NCBI RefSeq assembly: GCF_013114825.1
Contig: NZ_JAAVLX010000013.1
Span: 62,001 to 126,000 of the forward strand
Length of the DNA stretch: 64,000 nucleotides
DNA from: Bradyrhizobium australiense
Lineage (GTDB): Bacteria; Pseudomonadota; Alphaproteobacteria; Rhizobiales; Xanthobacteraceae
Direction: 5' to 3'
Positions within the stretch are counted from its first letter, which is position 1; each line of letters opens with the position of its first letter. Below, piece by piece: positions 24,195 to 32,802 of this stretch. Both the position numbers and the translations under genes were made by a program. Under the pieces are notes generated by a model that saw only the letters and a program-made list of their open reading frames with translations, made no database searches and was not told the origin of the DNA.

Positions 24195-24647
24195 TTAAGC
24201 CGCCTTCTGCTCGATCTGGTGGGAAGTGCCGGCGTTGCCTATCGGGATGCGGCGCGGCTTCATCGCGTCAGGCACTTCGCGAACCAGATCGACGATCAAG
24301 AGCCCGTCCTTGAACGAGGCCTGCTTGACCTGCACATAGTCGGCGAGATTGAACACCCTGCGGAACGGCCGGGCCGCGATGCCGTGGTAGAGGTATTCGC
24401 GTTGCTCGGCGTCGGGCTTCTTGCCCTCGATGATCAGAGTGTCGCGTTCTGCGGTTACGGCAATATCGTCCATGCCGAAACCGGCAACCGCGAGCGAAAT
24501 CCGGTAGGCGTCTTCGCCGCAGCGTTCGACATTGTAGGGCGGGTAATTGTCGTCGGCCGGGTGCCGCAAGCTGCTGTCGAGCAGGTCGGCCAGATGATCG
24601 AAGCCGATCGTGGAACGCCACAGGGGCGAGAAGTCAAAGGTCCTCAT
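24195..24647 (-). CDS. Small heat-shock protein, Hsp20 family (class A, IbpA-like)
   Basis: A 150-residue protein of the IbpA/HspA type: MRTFDFSPLWRSTIGFDHLADLLD at the N-terminus, the crystallin domain (YPPYNVERCGEDAYRISLAVAGF, then ITAERDTLIIEG-like strand and GIAARPFRRVFNLADYVQV), and RRIPIG near the C-terminus. The start is the ATG at 24647 preceded by AGGAGG; a TTG two codons upstream is less likely. Expression is expected to be controlled by the ROSE element in its leader. Confidence 0.95.
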   Translation of the reverse strand: MRTFDFSPLWRSTIGFDHLADLLDSSLRHPADDNYPPYNVERCGEDAYRISLAVAGFGMDDIAVTAERDTLIIEGKKPDAEQREYLYHGIAARPFRRVFNLADYVQVKQASFKDGLLIVDLVREVPDAMKPRRIPIGNAGTSHQIEQKAA

Positions 24648-24755
24648 AACCAAGTCCTCCTAAGAGCAAGATGGATACGAAGGAGCGTCGGACACCGTCC
24701 GGCGCCCACTCAACTCGCCGGACCCGCGCTGGCATCCGGCACCGCTGTCCGCGGC
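24648..24755 (-). promoter_or_regulatory. ROSE-type RNA thermometer in the hsp20 leader
   Basis: The leader read on the minus strand matches the Bradyrhizobium ROSE element known from hspA. It starts GCCGCGGACAGCGG, contains GTGTCCGACGC, then CCATCTTGCTCTTAGGAGGA, and ends about eight bases before the ATG. In ROSE the TTGCTC stretch pairs with the Shine-Dalgarno AGGAGGA at low temperature and melts on heat shock, releasing translation. Match is from memory of the published family; structure not computed. Confidence 0.88.
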
Positions 24756-24762
24756 AAAAATC

Positions 24763-24790
24763 GAATTAGAAACGGGTCGAAAAGTTTCAA
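24763..24790 (-). promoter_or_regulatory. Candidate promoter of the ROSE-hsp20 transcript
   Basis: On the minus strand CTTGAAA is followed after 15 bases by TAATTC. CTTGAAA would fit the -35 of sigma-32 and also that of a housekeeping promoter; the short spacer leaves the sigma type open. Its position just upstream of the ROSE start supports it. Confidence 0.4.
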
Positions 24791-24840
24791 GACGGGCCGG
24801 CAAAATTTTTCGGCGCGCCGTCACGCCCGTGGTCGGATGC

Positions 24841-25155
24841 TTAATCGGGCGTGAAGCCCTCCGATCCCGGTCCCGCCGATGCCGAAGGCGCCGTTCGCGC
24901 CACTGGGTGAGGCCGTCCGCGCGCAGCCGTTTGCCCGATATTGCGGCCCGAACGCAGGGCCTGCATTGTGTCCGGTCTTTGGCCGATGGCGAGCAGCATG
25001 AACAAGGTCCGGTAGCCCTGATAGCGGGCGGCTGGACGGCTGCGTTCTCGGCCGCTCATGATCGGCCTGCCGCTCTCGTCCGTTACCCGCCACTCCCAGC
25101 TCCGGCGGCGCTTGGTTACGATCACATCCTTCATGTCAGGCAAACATTGGGTCAT
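24841..25155 (-). CDS. Conserved small protein, unknown function
   Basis: About 104 residues. The N-terminal half (VIVTKRRRSWEWRVTDESG, then AARYQGYRTLFMLLA) resembles a Rhizobiales small-protein family in which a basic RRRxWEW patch is followed by a hydrophobic helix. The C-terminal half is Pro/Ala/Arg-rich and low in conservation features. An internal ATG at 25134 (MKDVIV) is an equally possible start, giving 97 residues. No SD is strong. Confidence 0.6.
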   Translation of the reverse strand: MTQCLPDMKDVIVTKRRRSWEWRVTDESGRPIMSGRERSRPAARYQGYRTLFMLLAIGQRPDTMQALRSGRNIGQTAARGRPHPVARTAPSASAGPGSEGFTPD

Positions 25156-25214
25156 GCCGGTTATTCCCGGCCCTGGCAGGACCGGCCGACCAGCGACATG
25201 CCGCGGCAGACATG

Positions 25215-25454
25215 TCAGGCCGCCGACGAGATCGGCGGCTCCGATCTGTGAGGATGCTGTGCCGGGGCCTGGAAAGTGAGCGGAAATGTAGCGGCAGCAA
25301 GTCTTTCCAGAGCCGACTGTTCTTCGGCGAGCCGTTTTTCGATGTACTGGTGTTCAAGCTCTGTCAGCCTGGTTTTAAGAAGCCGGCGATAACGGTCGAT
25401 ATTTTTGCGATGCGTACGCAAACGGGCCAGTTTTTCGTCGATCATCTTCGTCAT
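25215..25454 (-). CDS. Conserved 79-residue helical protein
   Basis: Starts MTKMIDEKLARLRTHRKNIDRYRRLLKT, a strongly charged amphipathic helix, followed by LTELEHQYIEKRLAEEQSALERLAA and a short Pro/His-rich tail. Arg- and Glu-rich helices suggest a small coiled-coil hairpin. I recall close relatives across Bradyrhizobium; function unknown. It lies alone between the heat-shock cluster and the Nudix genes. Confidence 0.75.
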   Translation of the reverse strand: MTKMIDEKLARLRTHRKNIDRYRRLLKTRLTELEHQYIEKRLAEEQSALERLAAATFPLTFQAPAQHPHRSEPPISSAA

Positions 25455-25580
25455 CCCTTGACGGTCGCTTTATCGTTCCTCTGCGCGGATAAGAGCGGAG
25501 AACCCGCCCTGCGCAAAAATATTCAGCAACGAACGACTGTCAAGCACCTCGACGCGCAACCATCGTCTGGCAGATGCAGT

Positions 25581-26078
25581 CTAGCGGGCGAATTCCGCGA
25601 ACTGCTGCGCCACCATCCGGTACACGTCGCGCCGGAACGGCACCACAAGTTCCGCGACGCGGTCGAGCCGTTCCCAGCGCCAGGAATCGAATTCGGCCTG
25701 CTGGCCGTTGCGCTGCGTCAGCGGGTCGATATCTTCGTCGCGGCCGGTAAACCGCAACGCGAACCATTTCTGCCGCTGGCCGCGAAATTTAGCCAAGCGA
25801 TGGTCGGCCGGCCCATCATATGGCGGAAATTCGTAATTCCTCCAATCGGTCTCGCCGAGGTATTCGGCGCCGACCGCCCCAGTCTCCTCCCAAAGTTCGC
25901 GCACGACGGCATCGCGCGGATTCTCGCCGGGATCGATGCCGCCCTGCGGCATCTGCCATTCGAGCCCGGGGAGAATGATTTCCGGTCCGTCGTCGCGGAA
26001 GCGGCGGCCGATCAGCACCTTGCCCGAGGTGTTGAACAGCGCGATTCCCACGTTGGGGCGATAGGGCTTATCGGACAT
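25581..26078 (-). CDS. RppH-type Nudix RNA pyrophosphohydrolase, copy 1
   Basis: Removes pyrophosphate from the 5' end of mRNA or from dinucleoside polyphosphates. The 165-residue protein has PYRPNVGIALFN, LPGLEWQMPQGGIDPGE and the Nudix box, G-x5-E-x7-RELWEETGA, complete. RGQRQKWFALRF and the C-terminal FRRDVYRMV are RppH features. An alternative ATG five codons upstream is in frame. A second RppH-like gene lies 157 bases upstream on the same strand; the two differ markedly in the middle. Confidence 0.9.
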   Translation of the reverse strand: MSDKPYRPNVGIALFNTSGKVLIGRRFRDDGPEIILPGLEWQMPQGGIDPGENPRDAVVRELWEETGAVGAEYLGETDWRNYEFPPYDGPADHRLAKFRGQRQKWFALRFTGRDEDIDPLTQRNGQQAEFDSWRWERLDRVAELVVPFRRDVYRMVAQQFAEFAR

Positions 26079-26087
26079 CTCGGTCGC

Positions 26088-26210
26088 CGTCATTCCGGGG
26101 CGCGCGTTTGCGCGAACTGTGGTGCGCAATTGCGCACCTGAGAATCTCGAAATTCTCCGATGTGCAATTGCACATCGGAGTTCATGCTTCGCATGCCCCG
26201 GAATGACGAA
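26088..26210. repeat. Dispersed palindromic repeat, family B, copy 2
   Basis: Flanked by CGTCATTCCGGGG and CCCCGGAATGACG. It contains TGGTGCGCAATTGCGCACC plus TGAGAATCTCGAAATTC, the same core as at 15288-15396. It also has an added palindrome TGTGCAATTGCACA near 26160. It fills the space between the two Nudix genes. Confidence 0.8.
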
Positions 26211-26234
26211 GCGTTGCGTGGAAGATCAGCCACA

Positions 26235-26741
26235 CTAACCGCCCGCAAGACTGGCGAATTCCTTGACGACGCGTTCGTAGACCGGCCGCTTGAACGGAAC
26301 GATCAAGTTTGGGAGATTCTTCATCGGCTCCCAGCGCCACGTCACGAATTCGGCCTTGTGTCCTCCGCCGCCGGGGCTGGCGACGTTAATCTCATTGTCC
26401 TTGCCGGTGAAGCGCACTGCGTACCATTTCTGCCGTTGCCCGCGATAACGGCCCTTCCAGGCGCGGCCGGCTACCGTGCGTGGAATATCGTAGATCAGCC
26501 AATCCGGGACTTCGCCGAGCTTCTCCACCGAGCGAACGCTGGTTTCCTCGTAAAGCTCGCGCTTGGCGGCCTCCCAGGTGTCCTCGCCGGGATCGACCCC
26601 GCCCTGCGGCATTTGCCACACGTGGGCTTCATCGACATGTTCGATGCCGCCGGCGCGCCGGCCAATGAAGACCAACCCGGCTGCGTTGATCAGCATCATG
26701 CCGACGCAGGTCCGGTAGGGCAGCTCTTCGTAGCGCGCCAT
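26235..26741 (-). CDS. rppH: RppH-type Nudix RNA pyrophosphohydrolase, copy 2
   Basis: 168 residues with [25 protein letters not shown] and the complete Nudix box (GG...[13 protein letters not shown]). [13 protein letters not shown] and the C-terminal [14 protein letters not shown] fit RppH. Of the two paralogues this one is the more standard in the GRRA-x4[12 protein letters not shown] segment. It is at the end of the ctpA/deacetylase region, the usual place for rppH in alphaproteobacteria. Confidence 0.92.
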   Translation of the reverse strand: MARYEELPYRTCVGMMLINAAGLVFIGRRAGGIEHVDEAHVWQMPQGGVDPGEDTWEAAKRELYEETSVRSVEKLGEVPDWLIYDIPRTVAGRAWKGRYRGQRQKWYAVRFTGKDNEINVASPGGGGHKAEFVTWRWEPMKNLPNLIVPFKRPVYERVVKEFASLAGG

Positions 26742-26838
26742 TTCCGTCAGGACTCCTATACCTGCAGCAAGTACGCCCGCAAACCGGCCGGTGCGGCGCA
26801 GTCGGAGGGAGTCCGGATTACTGCCATCAGGTTGATCT

Positions 26839-28041
26839 CTAGCCTGATTTTGATTTCAGCATCGCCGTTGTCAATGGCACAAGCATGATGCCGCGGGCCT
26901 CGAGCGTCTTGATCCAGGCGGCAATCCGCTCGATCGAGACCGGCAGCGCCGAGGCGACGCCCACGGCCAGTCCGCGTTCCTTGGCAAGCGTCTCCAGTTT
27001 CACCAGCGTGCGGTCGATTTCGGCCGAGGTCGGCACGGCATCGATGGTGAAATCGGCTTTGGCGAAGGGCATCGATTGGGCTGCCGTCAGCGACGGCGCG
27101 GCGCTGCGCGGCGAGGAGCCGTCATCGAGATAGCCGAGGCCGCGCTTGGCCGCCTCGCGGATAATCGGCTGCATCACAGTGTCGGCCGCCGTGAAACGAG
27201 CCCCCATGAAATTGGCGATCCCGGCATAGCCCTGGAACCGGCTGAGGTGCCAGTACAGCCGGTCGATGTTCTGCTCCGATGTCAGCGTCGTCAGCAGGGT
27301 CTGCGGGCCCGGGTCGTTGTCGGGATAGTCGAACGGCTCCATCGGAACCTGCAGCAGGATCTCGTGGCGCTGCGCGCGGGCGCGCTCGGCCAATTTGGCG
27401 GGGTCCGCTCCGTAAGGCGTAAACGCCAGCGTCACGGCCGGCGGCAGCTTCATGATGGCATCGGTCGTCTTGGCGGCGCCGACGCCGAGGCCGCCGATGA
27501 CGATGGCGACCACCGGCATCTTTGCGGCCTTGATGCGGTCGGCGTCGGCCGCGTAGACCGTGAAGGGCTTTAGGCCGTCGGCAACCGCGGGGATCATGCC
27601 GTGGCGCGATTTTTCGAGCAGCCGCTGATCGATGCCGGCCGCCGCCGTTGCCGGTGCGGATTCTGAGTCGGCCTTTTCGGCGGCATCGCTGCCGATAATG
27701 ACGTCCTGGCGCTTGCCACTGGAGCCGTCGATGATGGTGACGGTCTTGTTGTTGTCGCCCGCCGGAGCCTGCTGTAACGGGCTTTTTGCGGGCTGTTCGG
27801 TGGGGCCGGAAGCCGCGGGTTGCTTGTCGTCCCCGGCCGGCTTGCGCAATGCGACGCGGGCGACGGGCTCGCCCCCCAGCGGGTTTTCGATAAAGAGAGC
27901 GACGGTCAGGAAGGCTGTCAGGAACAGGCCAAGCAGCACGGCCAGCGCCTGCATCGCGGTGAACGGCAGCCGAAACCGGCGCTTCTGGCGCTCCGTATTC
28001 TGTCCAAGCGGCGTGCTCAGTTCGTCGGCCGTTTCCGTCAT
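26839..28041 (-). CDS. Divergent polysaccharide deacetylase family protein (YibQ-like)
   Basis: A 400-residue membrane-anchored protein: one transmembrane segment at about 33-55 ([24 protein letters not shown]), a Pro/Ala-rich periplasmic linker, and a divergent NodB-like domain ([58 protein letters not shown]). The family associates with EnvC and CtpA in cell-wall maintenance. The ATG at 28041 has GGGGAGG upstream, and the terminator at 28152-28174 lies inside the longer open frame, which confirms this start. Confidence 0.88.
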   Translation of the reverse strand: MTETADELSTPLGQNTERQKRRFRLPFTAMQALAVLLGLFLTAFLTVALFIENPLGGEPVARVALRKPAGDDKQPAASGPTEQPAKSPLQQAPAGDNNKTVTIIDGSSGKRQDVIIGSDAAEKADSESAPATAAAGIDQRLLEKSRHGMIPAVADGLKPFTVYAADADRIKAAKMPVVAIVIGGLGVGAAKTTDAIMKLPPAVTLAFTPYGADPAKLAERARAQRHEILLQVPMEPFDYPDNDPGPQTLLTTLTSEQNIDRLYWHLSRFQGYAGIANFMGARFTAADTVMQPIIREAAKRGLGYLDDGSSPRSAAPSLTAAQSMPFAKADFTIDAVPTSAEIDRTLVKLETLAKERGLAVGVASALPVSIERIAAWIKTLEARGIMLVPLTTAMLKSKSG

Positions 28042-28151
28042 AGACCTCCCCGAATCAACCTTCCCGACGATACCACGAGGAGTCGGATTCGAGCGCTGCG
28101 CCACGCGCAAAAGCCGCCTGGCCCGCGTAGCGGACGGCCCGAAACAGCAAC

Positions 28152-28174
28152 AAAAAGGCGGCCCGGAGGCCGCC
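28152..28174 (-). terminator. Rho-independent terminator after ctpA
   Basis: On the minus strand a perfect stem GGCGGCC-TCCG-GGCCGCC is followed by TTTTTGTTGCTGTTT. It lies 27 bases after the ctpA stop and separates the envC-ctpA transcript from the deacetylase gene. Confidence 0.85.
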
Positions 28175-28201
28175 TTTTCACCGAAATTTACGGAGCTATG
28201 A

Positions 28202-29557
28202 TCAGTTCGCCGCCTTGTTGGCTGGCTTATCAACCGCCGCCTTGTCGCCGGTCGTTGGTGCGCTCGCCGTCGACTTGATGCCGTGCAGGAGGTCGGCCGC
28301 GGTCTTCAGCGCCTTGTCGTCCTTGGCGTCCGGTGGCACGTAGGATTGCGAGCCGGTCTTCTCGTCGCCATCGGTCTTCAGATGGCCGCGAAGCGAGGCC
28401 TCGCCCTTGGTGTCGGTGCGCGACTTCAATTCGTCCGGCACGTCCTGCAGCACCTCGATATCGGGCACGATGCCCTTGGCCTGGATCGACTTGCCCGACG
28501 GGGTGAAGTAGCGCGCGGTGGTGAGACGCAGCGCGCCGTTGCCGCTGCCGAGCGGGATGATGGTCTGCACCGAGCCTTTGCCGAACGAGCGGGTGCCGAC
28601 CAGCGTCGCGCGCTTGTGGTCCTGCAGCGCGCCGGCGACGATTTCAGAGGCCGAAGCCGACCCGCCATTGATCAGCACGATGATCGGCTTGCCCTTGGTC
28701 AGGTCGCCCGAATGGGCCGCGCGGCGCTGGGTTTCCTCGGCATTGCGGCCGCGGGTCGAGACGATCTCACCGCGCTCCAGGAAGGTGTCGGAAACGGTCA
28801 CCGCTTCCTCCAGCAAGCCGCCAGGGTTGTTGCGGAGGTCGATGATGTAGCCCTTCAGCTTGTCGCCGACCTGGCTCGAGAGATTGCCGATCTCGCGCTT
28901 CAGGCCTTCGGTGGTTTGCTCGTTGAAGGTGGTGACGCGGATATAGGCGATGTCGTCCTGTTCGACGCGGGCGCGCACCGAGCGGACGCGGATGTTGTCG
29001 CGCACCAGCGTGACTTCGATCGGGTTGTCTTGGCCCTTGCGGATAATCTTCAGCCGGATCTTGGTGTTGACCGGACCGCGCATCTTCTCGACCGCCTGGT
29101 TGAGGGTGAGACCCTGCACGGCTTCGTCGTCGAGATTGGTGATGATGTCGTTAGCCATGATGCCGGCCTTGGACGCCGGCGTATCGTCGATCGGCGAGAC
29201 GACCTTGATCAGGCCATCTTCCATCGTGACCTCGATGCCGAGCCCGCCGAACTCACCGCGGGTCTGCACCTGCATGTCGCGAAAACTCTTGGCGTCCATA
29301 TAGCTGGAATGCGGATCGAGGCCGGCCAGCATGCCCGAGATCGCCGATTCGACCAGCTTGGAGTCGTCAGGCTTCTCGACGTAGTCACTGCGCACGCGTT
29401 CGAACACATCGCCGAACAGATTGAGCTGGCGGTAGGTGTCCGAAGTCGCCGCACGCGCACTCGATCCCATCAGCACAGAACGCGGCTGCGTGACGAAAAG
29501 CGTCAAAGCCGCACCGGTGGCGGCGCTGAGAAGAATTACAGAAGTCTTGCGCATCAT
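28202..29557 (-). CDS. ctpA: Carboxyl-terminal processing protease (S41 family)
   Basis: Periplasmic serine protease with a signal/anchor sequence at the N-terminus (SVILLSAATGAALTLFV). The 451-residue protein has a PDZ domain at about 85-165 (GLGIEVTMEDGLIKVVSPIDDTP). The catalytic dyad is Ser in NGGSASASEIVAGAL and Lys in TRSFGKGSVQT. A long Lys/Ala-rich tail ends the protein. Its ATG overlaps the envC stop (ATGA), so translation is coupled; substrates are probably cell-wall hydrolases or lipoproteins. Confidence 0.95.
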   Translation of the reverse strand: MMRKTSVILLSAATGAALTLFVTQPRSVLMGSSARAATSDTYRQLNLFGDVFERVRSDYVEKPDDSKLVESAISGMLAGLDPHSSYMDAKSFRDMQVQTRGEFGGLGIEVTMEDGLIKVVSPIDDTPASKAGIMANDIITNLDDEAVQGLTLNQAVEKMRGPVNTKIRLKIIRKGQDNPIEVTLVRDNIRVRSVRARVEQDDIAYIRVTTFNEQTTEGLKREIGNLSSQVGDKLKGYIIDLRNNPGGLLEEAVTVSDTFLERGEIVSTRGRNAEETQRRAAHSGDLTKGKPIIVLINGGSASASEIVAGALQDHKRATLVGTRSFGKGSVQTIIPLGSGNGALRLTTARYFTPSGKSIQAKGIVPDIEVLQDVPDELKSRTDTKGEASLRGHLKTDGDEKTGSQSYVPPDAKDDKALKTAADLLHGIKSTASAPTTGDKAAVDKPANKAAN

Positions 29558-30936
29558 CCGCGAACCTTTTCGCCTTCACTTGCGGCCCACCATGGGCCCG
29601 AGTCGATTGGAGTGCCGTCCTTACGGAACTCTACATAGAGCACCGGCTGGCTCGCGGTCGTCGCGAGAATGGATGCGACCTGGGATGTCGATCCCATCGT
29701 CGCGACCGGCTCTCCCGTAAGTACAAACTGGCCGATGTTTACCGAAATGCGCTCCATCCCGGCGATCAGGACATGATACCCGCCCCCGGCATTGAGGATC
29801 AAGAGTTGTCCGTAGCTGCGGAAGGGTCCAGCGTAAACAACCCAGCCGTCACACGGTGTTGTGACCTGAGCCCCGGCCCGTGTCGCCAAAGAAATGCCTT
29901 TTTCCACGCCCCCCGCGCCGTCGGAACCGCCAAAATCGCGAATCTTGCGGCCATTGACCGGATAAGCGAACAGCCCCTTGGCGGAGGCAAAGGCGATCGC
30001 CGGGCTCAGCCGAGCGGGATCTTTCAATGCTCCCAGATTGGGCTTGCCGCCCGGGGCAGCCGGGGCGCCCTGTAGGCTGGCGGTCGCGGCCGCCTTGGCG
30101 GCGCTCTTCAGATCCTGCTCCATTTTCGCGATCAGGCCTTGCAGACTGTCGACCTGCCTGGACAGGTTGATGGCGCGCGCGCCTTCGGCCGCCATATCCT
30201 TTTCGATCGCGCTCTGCTTGCGCTGTCGTTCTTCCACCAGCGCAGCCAGCCTGACGGAATCGTCCTTCAGCCTGTCGCGGTCCCGCGCCAGCACGTCGCG
30301 CTCGGTGGCGATGGTCTTGCGCAAGTTGACCAACTCGCCGAGATCGGTGGCGAGTTTCTCCGCACGTCCGCGTAGTTCGGGGACGACCGATCCGAGCAGC
30401 ATGGCGATGCGCAGCGATTGCAGCGCGTCCTCGGGCCTGACCAGCAGCGCCGGCGGCGTGCGCCTTCCGGCACGCTGCAAGGCGGCCAGCACCTCGACGA
30501 TTTCCGCACGGCGTGAATCGAGCGACGCGCGGATCTGCTGCTCGCGGCTATCGAGCGGGCGTAGCCGCCCCTCGGTCTCCCCGATGCGTGTCTCGACGTT
30601 GCGAACCTGGGTGGCGATGTCGATCAGTTGCTGGTTGAGCTTCGAGCGGTCCTGTCCGATCGCCGCGATATCGGCCTTCAGCTTTTGTTGCAGCTCGGCC
30701 GCCTTGCGCTGCTCCTCGCGCGCGGCCTCCAGTTCCTGCTCGCGCTGCTTGATGGCATCGGGGGAAACGGCAGTGGCTTGCTGTGCGGGCGCCGCGGATT
30801 GCGCGACCGCGGGCGAAAGCGACGTCACGGCAAAGCTTGCGGACAGTAGGATCAGGGAAAGCGAGACGGCTGACATCATCGACGCGCCACGATCGGCGGT
30901 GCCGAGGTATGAATGAATGTCCCGCGTTGAATGCAT
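29554..30936 (-). CDS. EnvC-like murein hydrolase activator (degenerate LytM)
   Basis: Periplasmic coiled-coil protein (long heptad-rich region about 55-290) with a C-terminal M23/LytM domain. The metal ligands of active M23 peptidases are missing: the HxGxD-type position reads EKGIS, and the HxH position reads YVEF. That matches EnvC, which activates amidases instead of cutting. A signal sequence (AVSLSLILLSASFAVTSLSPAVAQS) follows a second possible start at 30879 (MMSAVS); the longer start adds 19 polar residues. Coupled to ctpA. Confidence 0.9.
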   Translation of the reverse strand: MHSTRDIHSYLGTADRGASMMSAVSLSLILLSASFAVTSLSPAVAQSAAPAQQATAVSPDAIKQREQELEAAREEQRKAAELQQKLKADIAAIGQDRSKLNQQLIDIATQVRNVETRIGETEGRLRPLDSREQQIRASLDSRRAEIVEVLAALQRAGRRTPPALLVRPEDALQSLRIAMLLGSVVPELRGRAEKLATDLGELVNLRKTIATERDVLARDRDRLKDDSVRLAALVEERQRKQSAIEKDMAAEGARAINLSRQVDSLQGLIAKMEQDLKSAAKAAATASLQGAPAAPGGKPNLGALKDPARLSPAIAFASAKGLFAYPVNGRKIRDFGGSDGAGGVEKGISLATRAGAQVTTPCDGWVVYAGPFRSYGQLLILNAGGGYHVLIAGMERISVNIGQFVLTGEPVATMGSTSQVASILATTASQPVLYVEFRKDGTPIDSGPWWAASEGEKVRG

Positions 30937-30976
30937 CCCGTCTATTCAGCGTTCTCTGTATTCACGTCACCGTGCC

Positions 30977-31459
30977 TTACGCGCGATGATAGGGGTGGCC
31001 GGCCAGAATGGTCGCGGCCCGGTAAATCTGTTCAAGAAGCATGACGCGAACCATTTGATGCGGCCAGGTCGCCGAGCCGAACGCAATGCGCAATTTAGCC
31101 TTGCGCTGCAAATCGGGCGAAAGTCCGTCCGCGCCGCCAATGGCGAAAATTGTGTTGGCGATCCCCTCATCTCGCCATTGGCCGAGCTGCCGGGCGAAGG
31201 CCGCGCTATCAATGTTTTTGCCGTGCTCGTCCAGCGCCACCAGCACCGATTTGTCCGGTATCGCCGCCGTAATCGCCCCGGCCTCTTCCGATATCCGGGT
31301 CACGGTGTCGCGCGCGCGGCTTTCGGGAATTTCATGGATCGACAGCCCGCGAAAGCCGAGCTTGCGGCCGATGTCCTCGAAGCGCTCGCGGTAGCGCTCG
31401 GCCAGCTCCTGCTCCGGGCCCTGCTTCAGCCGGCCGATTGAAACCACGACGAGGCGCAT
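30977..31459 (-). CDS. rlmH: 23S rRNA (pseudouridine(1915)-N3)-methyltransferase
   Basis: SPOUT-class methyltransferase modifying helix 69. The 160-residue length is typical. MRLVVVSIGRLKQGPEQELAERY is the N-terminal signature; LVALDEHGKNIDS and FAIGGADGLSPDL form the SAM-binding knot; the C-terminal HQMVRVMLLEQIYRA is conserved. Standard neighbour of rsfS and nadD. Confidence 0.96.
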   Translation of the reverse strand: MRLVVVSIGRLKQGPEQELAERYRERFEDIGRKLGFRGLSIHEIPESRARDTVTRISEEAGAITAAIPDKSVLVALDEHGKNIDSAAFARQLGQWRDEGIANTIFAIGGADGLSPDLQRKAKLRIAFGSATWPHQMVRVMLLEQIYRAATILAGHPYHRA

Positions 31460-31555
31460 GAATGCTGTTTCTGGCGTGCACTTTCCGGCACGCGCGCTTT
31501 CCCGCGCGCGCTCGCAAACTACATGCGCCTTAGCCGATTCGCATCGGCCGAGGGT

Positions 31556-32005
31556 TCAGATCGCTGCCGCCGCCGGATTTTGCGCCCACAATCTTTCGAG
31601 ATTGTAGAATTCGCGCACCTCGGGTCTGAATACGTGCACGACCACATCGCCGGAATCGATCAGCACCCAGTCGCAATTGGGCAAGCCCTCGATATGGATG
31701 CTCTTGATGCCGGTTTCCTTCAGGGCTTTCGTGACGTTTTCCGCGATCGCGCCGACGTGCCGGTTGGCCCGGCCCGTTGTGACGATCATATAGTCGGAAA
31801 AGGCGGATTTGCCGCGAAGGTCGATGGTGACCGTTTCTTCCGCCTTCATATCGTCGAGGCGGGAGAGGATCATATTCAGCGTCTTGTCGGCGTCGGGTTG
31901 CGCCTTCAAGGCCGCAGCTTGTGTCGATGTTTTACCCGCGTTCTTGGCGGACTTGCCAGGAGTCTTGCTAGTCACCTTGGGTAAAACAGACTTGGACTTT
32001 GACAA
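31556..32005 (-). CDS. rsfS: Ribosomal silencing factor RsfS
   Basis: Binds uL14 and blocks subunit joining in starvation. The core is clear (ILSRLDDMKAEETVTIDLRGKSAFSDYMIV, then VSTGRANRHV-like and GDVVVHVFRPEVREFYNLERLW). A 40-residue Lys/Ala/Thr-rich extension precedes it. The TTG at 32005 has no SD. A CTG at 32020 in the same frame has AAGGAA seven bases upstream, and might be the true, rare start, giving LATSVLSKSK. Confidence 0.95.
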   Translation of the reverse strand: MSKSKSVLPKVTSKTPGKSAKNAGKTSTQAAALKAQPDADKTLNMILSRLDDMKAEETVTIDLRGKSAFSDYMIVTTGRANRHVGAIAENVTKALKETGIKSIHIEGLPNCDWVLIDSGDVVVHVFRPEVREFYNLERLWAQNPAAAAI

Positions 32006-32141
32006 TACAGATGTGGCCAGGGACCATTTCCTTTCACTGTATCGCGAACGCCGAATCCCGACGTCCGCGGACCATATTAGGCATGTGGGGTTAATGGTTT
32101 CAATATTCCAGTGTCCCCACCCGCCGGTTCAGACCAAACTG

Positions 32142-32783
32142 TCACTTCTTTGCCTTCCAGCTCCCGTCGGAGTTCCGGAGTCCCGTCGACGACAGGTTCA
32201 GTTTCATACCGGTGAGGAAAACCCAGGCCGGCGCCTGCTGATCGGCTAGTCGGGCTGCCTGTTTCTCGGGCAACCTATACCGCGCCAGCGCCTGGGCGGC
32301 CGGCGCAGCGAGCGCCCGGAAACTCTGTGGTGGACGGTCGATCACGGCGAGCGGCACCTCGGCAGCGATGCGCCGCCAATCCTTCCAGCGATGGAACTGC
32401 GCGAGATTGTCGGCGCCCATAATCCAGACGAAGCGCACGCCGGAAACGCGGCGGCGCAGATGAATGATCGTATCGACAGTGTACTTGGTGCCGATGACAG
32501 CTTCGAGACAACTGATGTCGATGCGCGGATCGTCGGCGACTTCCCGCGCGGCGCGGGCGCGTTCGGAAAGGCCGTGCAACCGGCCGGTATCCTTCAGCGG
32601 ATTACCCGGCGTCAGCAGCCACCACACGCGATCGAGCTTCAGGCGCTTCACCGCAAACAGGCTGATGGCGCGATGCGCCGCGTGCGGCGGATTGAACGAG
32701 CCGCCGAGCAGGCCGATGCGCATGCCCCTGGTATGGAAGGGAATGGTTTGCGCGGCGGATTGCAATTTCATCGGCCGGGTCAC
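32142..32783 (-). CDS. nadD: Nicotinate-nucleotide adenylyltransferase
   Basis: Makes deamido-NAD from nicotinate mononucleotide and ATP. The nucleotidyltransferase motif [14 protein letters not shown] and the C-terminal LSSTGLRN (ISSTxLR type) are present; [14 protein letters not shown] is the substrate region. GTG at 32783 is the longest start; ATG at 32771 or 32723 ([10 protein letters not shown]) are alternatives. It lies 19 bases after proA. Confidence 0.96.
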   Translation of the reverse strand: MTRPMKLQSAAQTIPFHTRGMRIGLLGGSFNPPHAAHRAISLFAVKRLKLDRVWWLLTPGNPLKDTGRLHGLSERARAAREVADDPRIDISCLEAVIGTKYTVDTIIHLRRRVSGVRFVWIMGADNLAQFHRWKDWRRIAAEVPLAVIDRPPQSFRALAAPAAQALARYRLPEKQAARLADQQAPAWVFLTGMKLNLSSTGLRNSDGSWKAKK

Positions 32784-32802
32784 CGCGGGCGCGGGCTGGC
32801 GT

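Noticed and set aside
28283-29638. 451-codon open frame on the + strand opposite ctpA
   Set aside because: Antisense shadow of a clearly coding gene with catalytic motifs on the other strand; composition (many Ala, Arg, His, Asp) is typical of high-GC antisense frames.
30879-30936. Choosing the inner MM start of the EnvC-like gene as certain
   Set aside because: Neither start has a good ribosome site; the inner one gives a better signal peptide but evidence is not enough to decide, so it is noted only as alternative.
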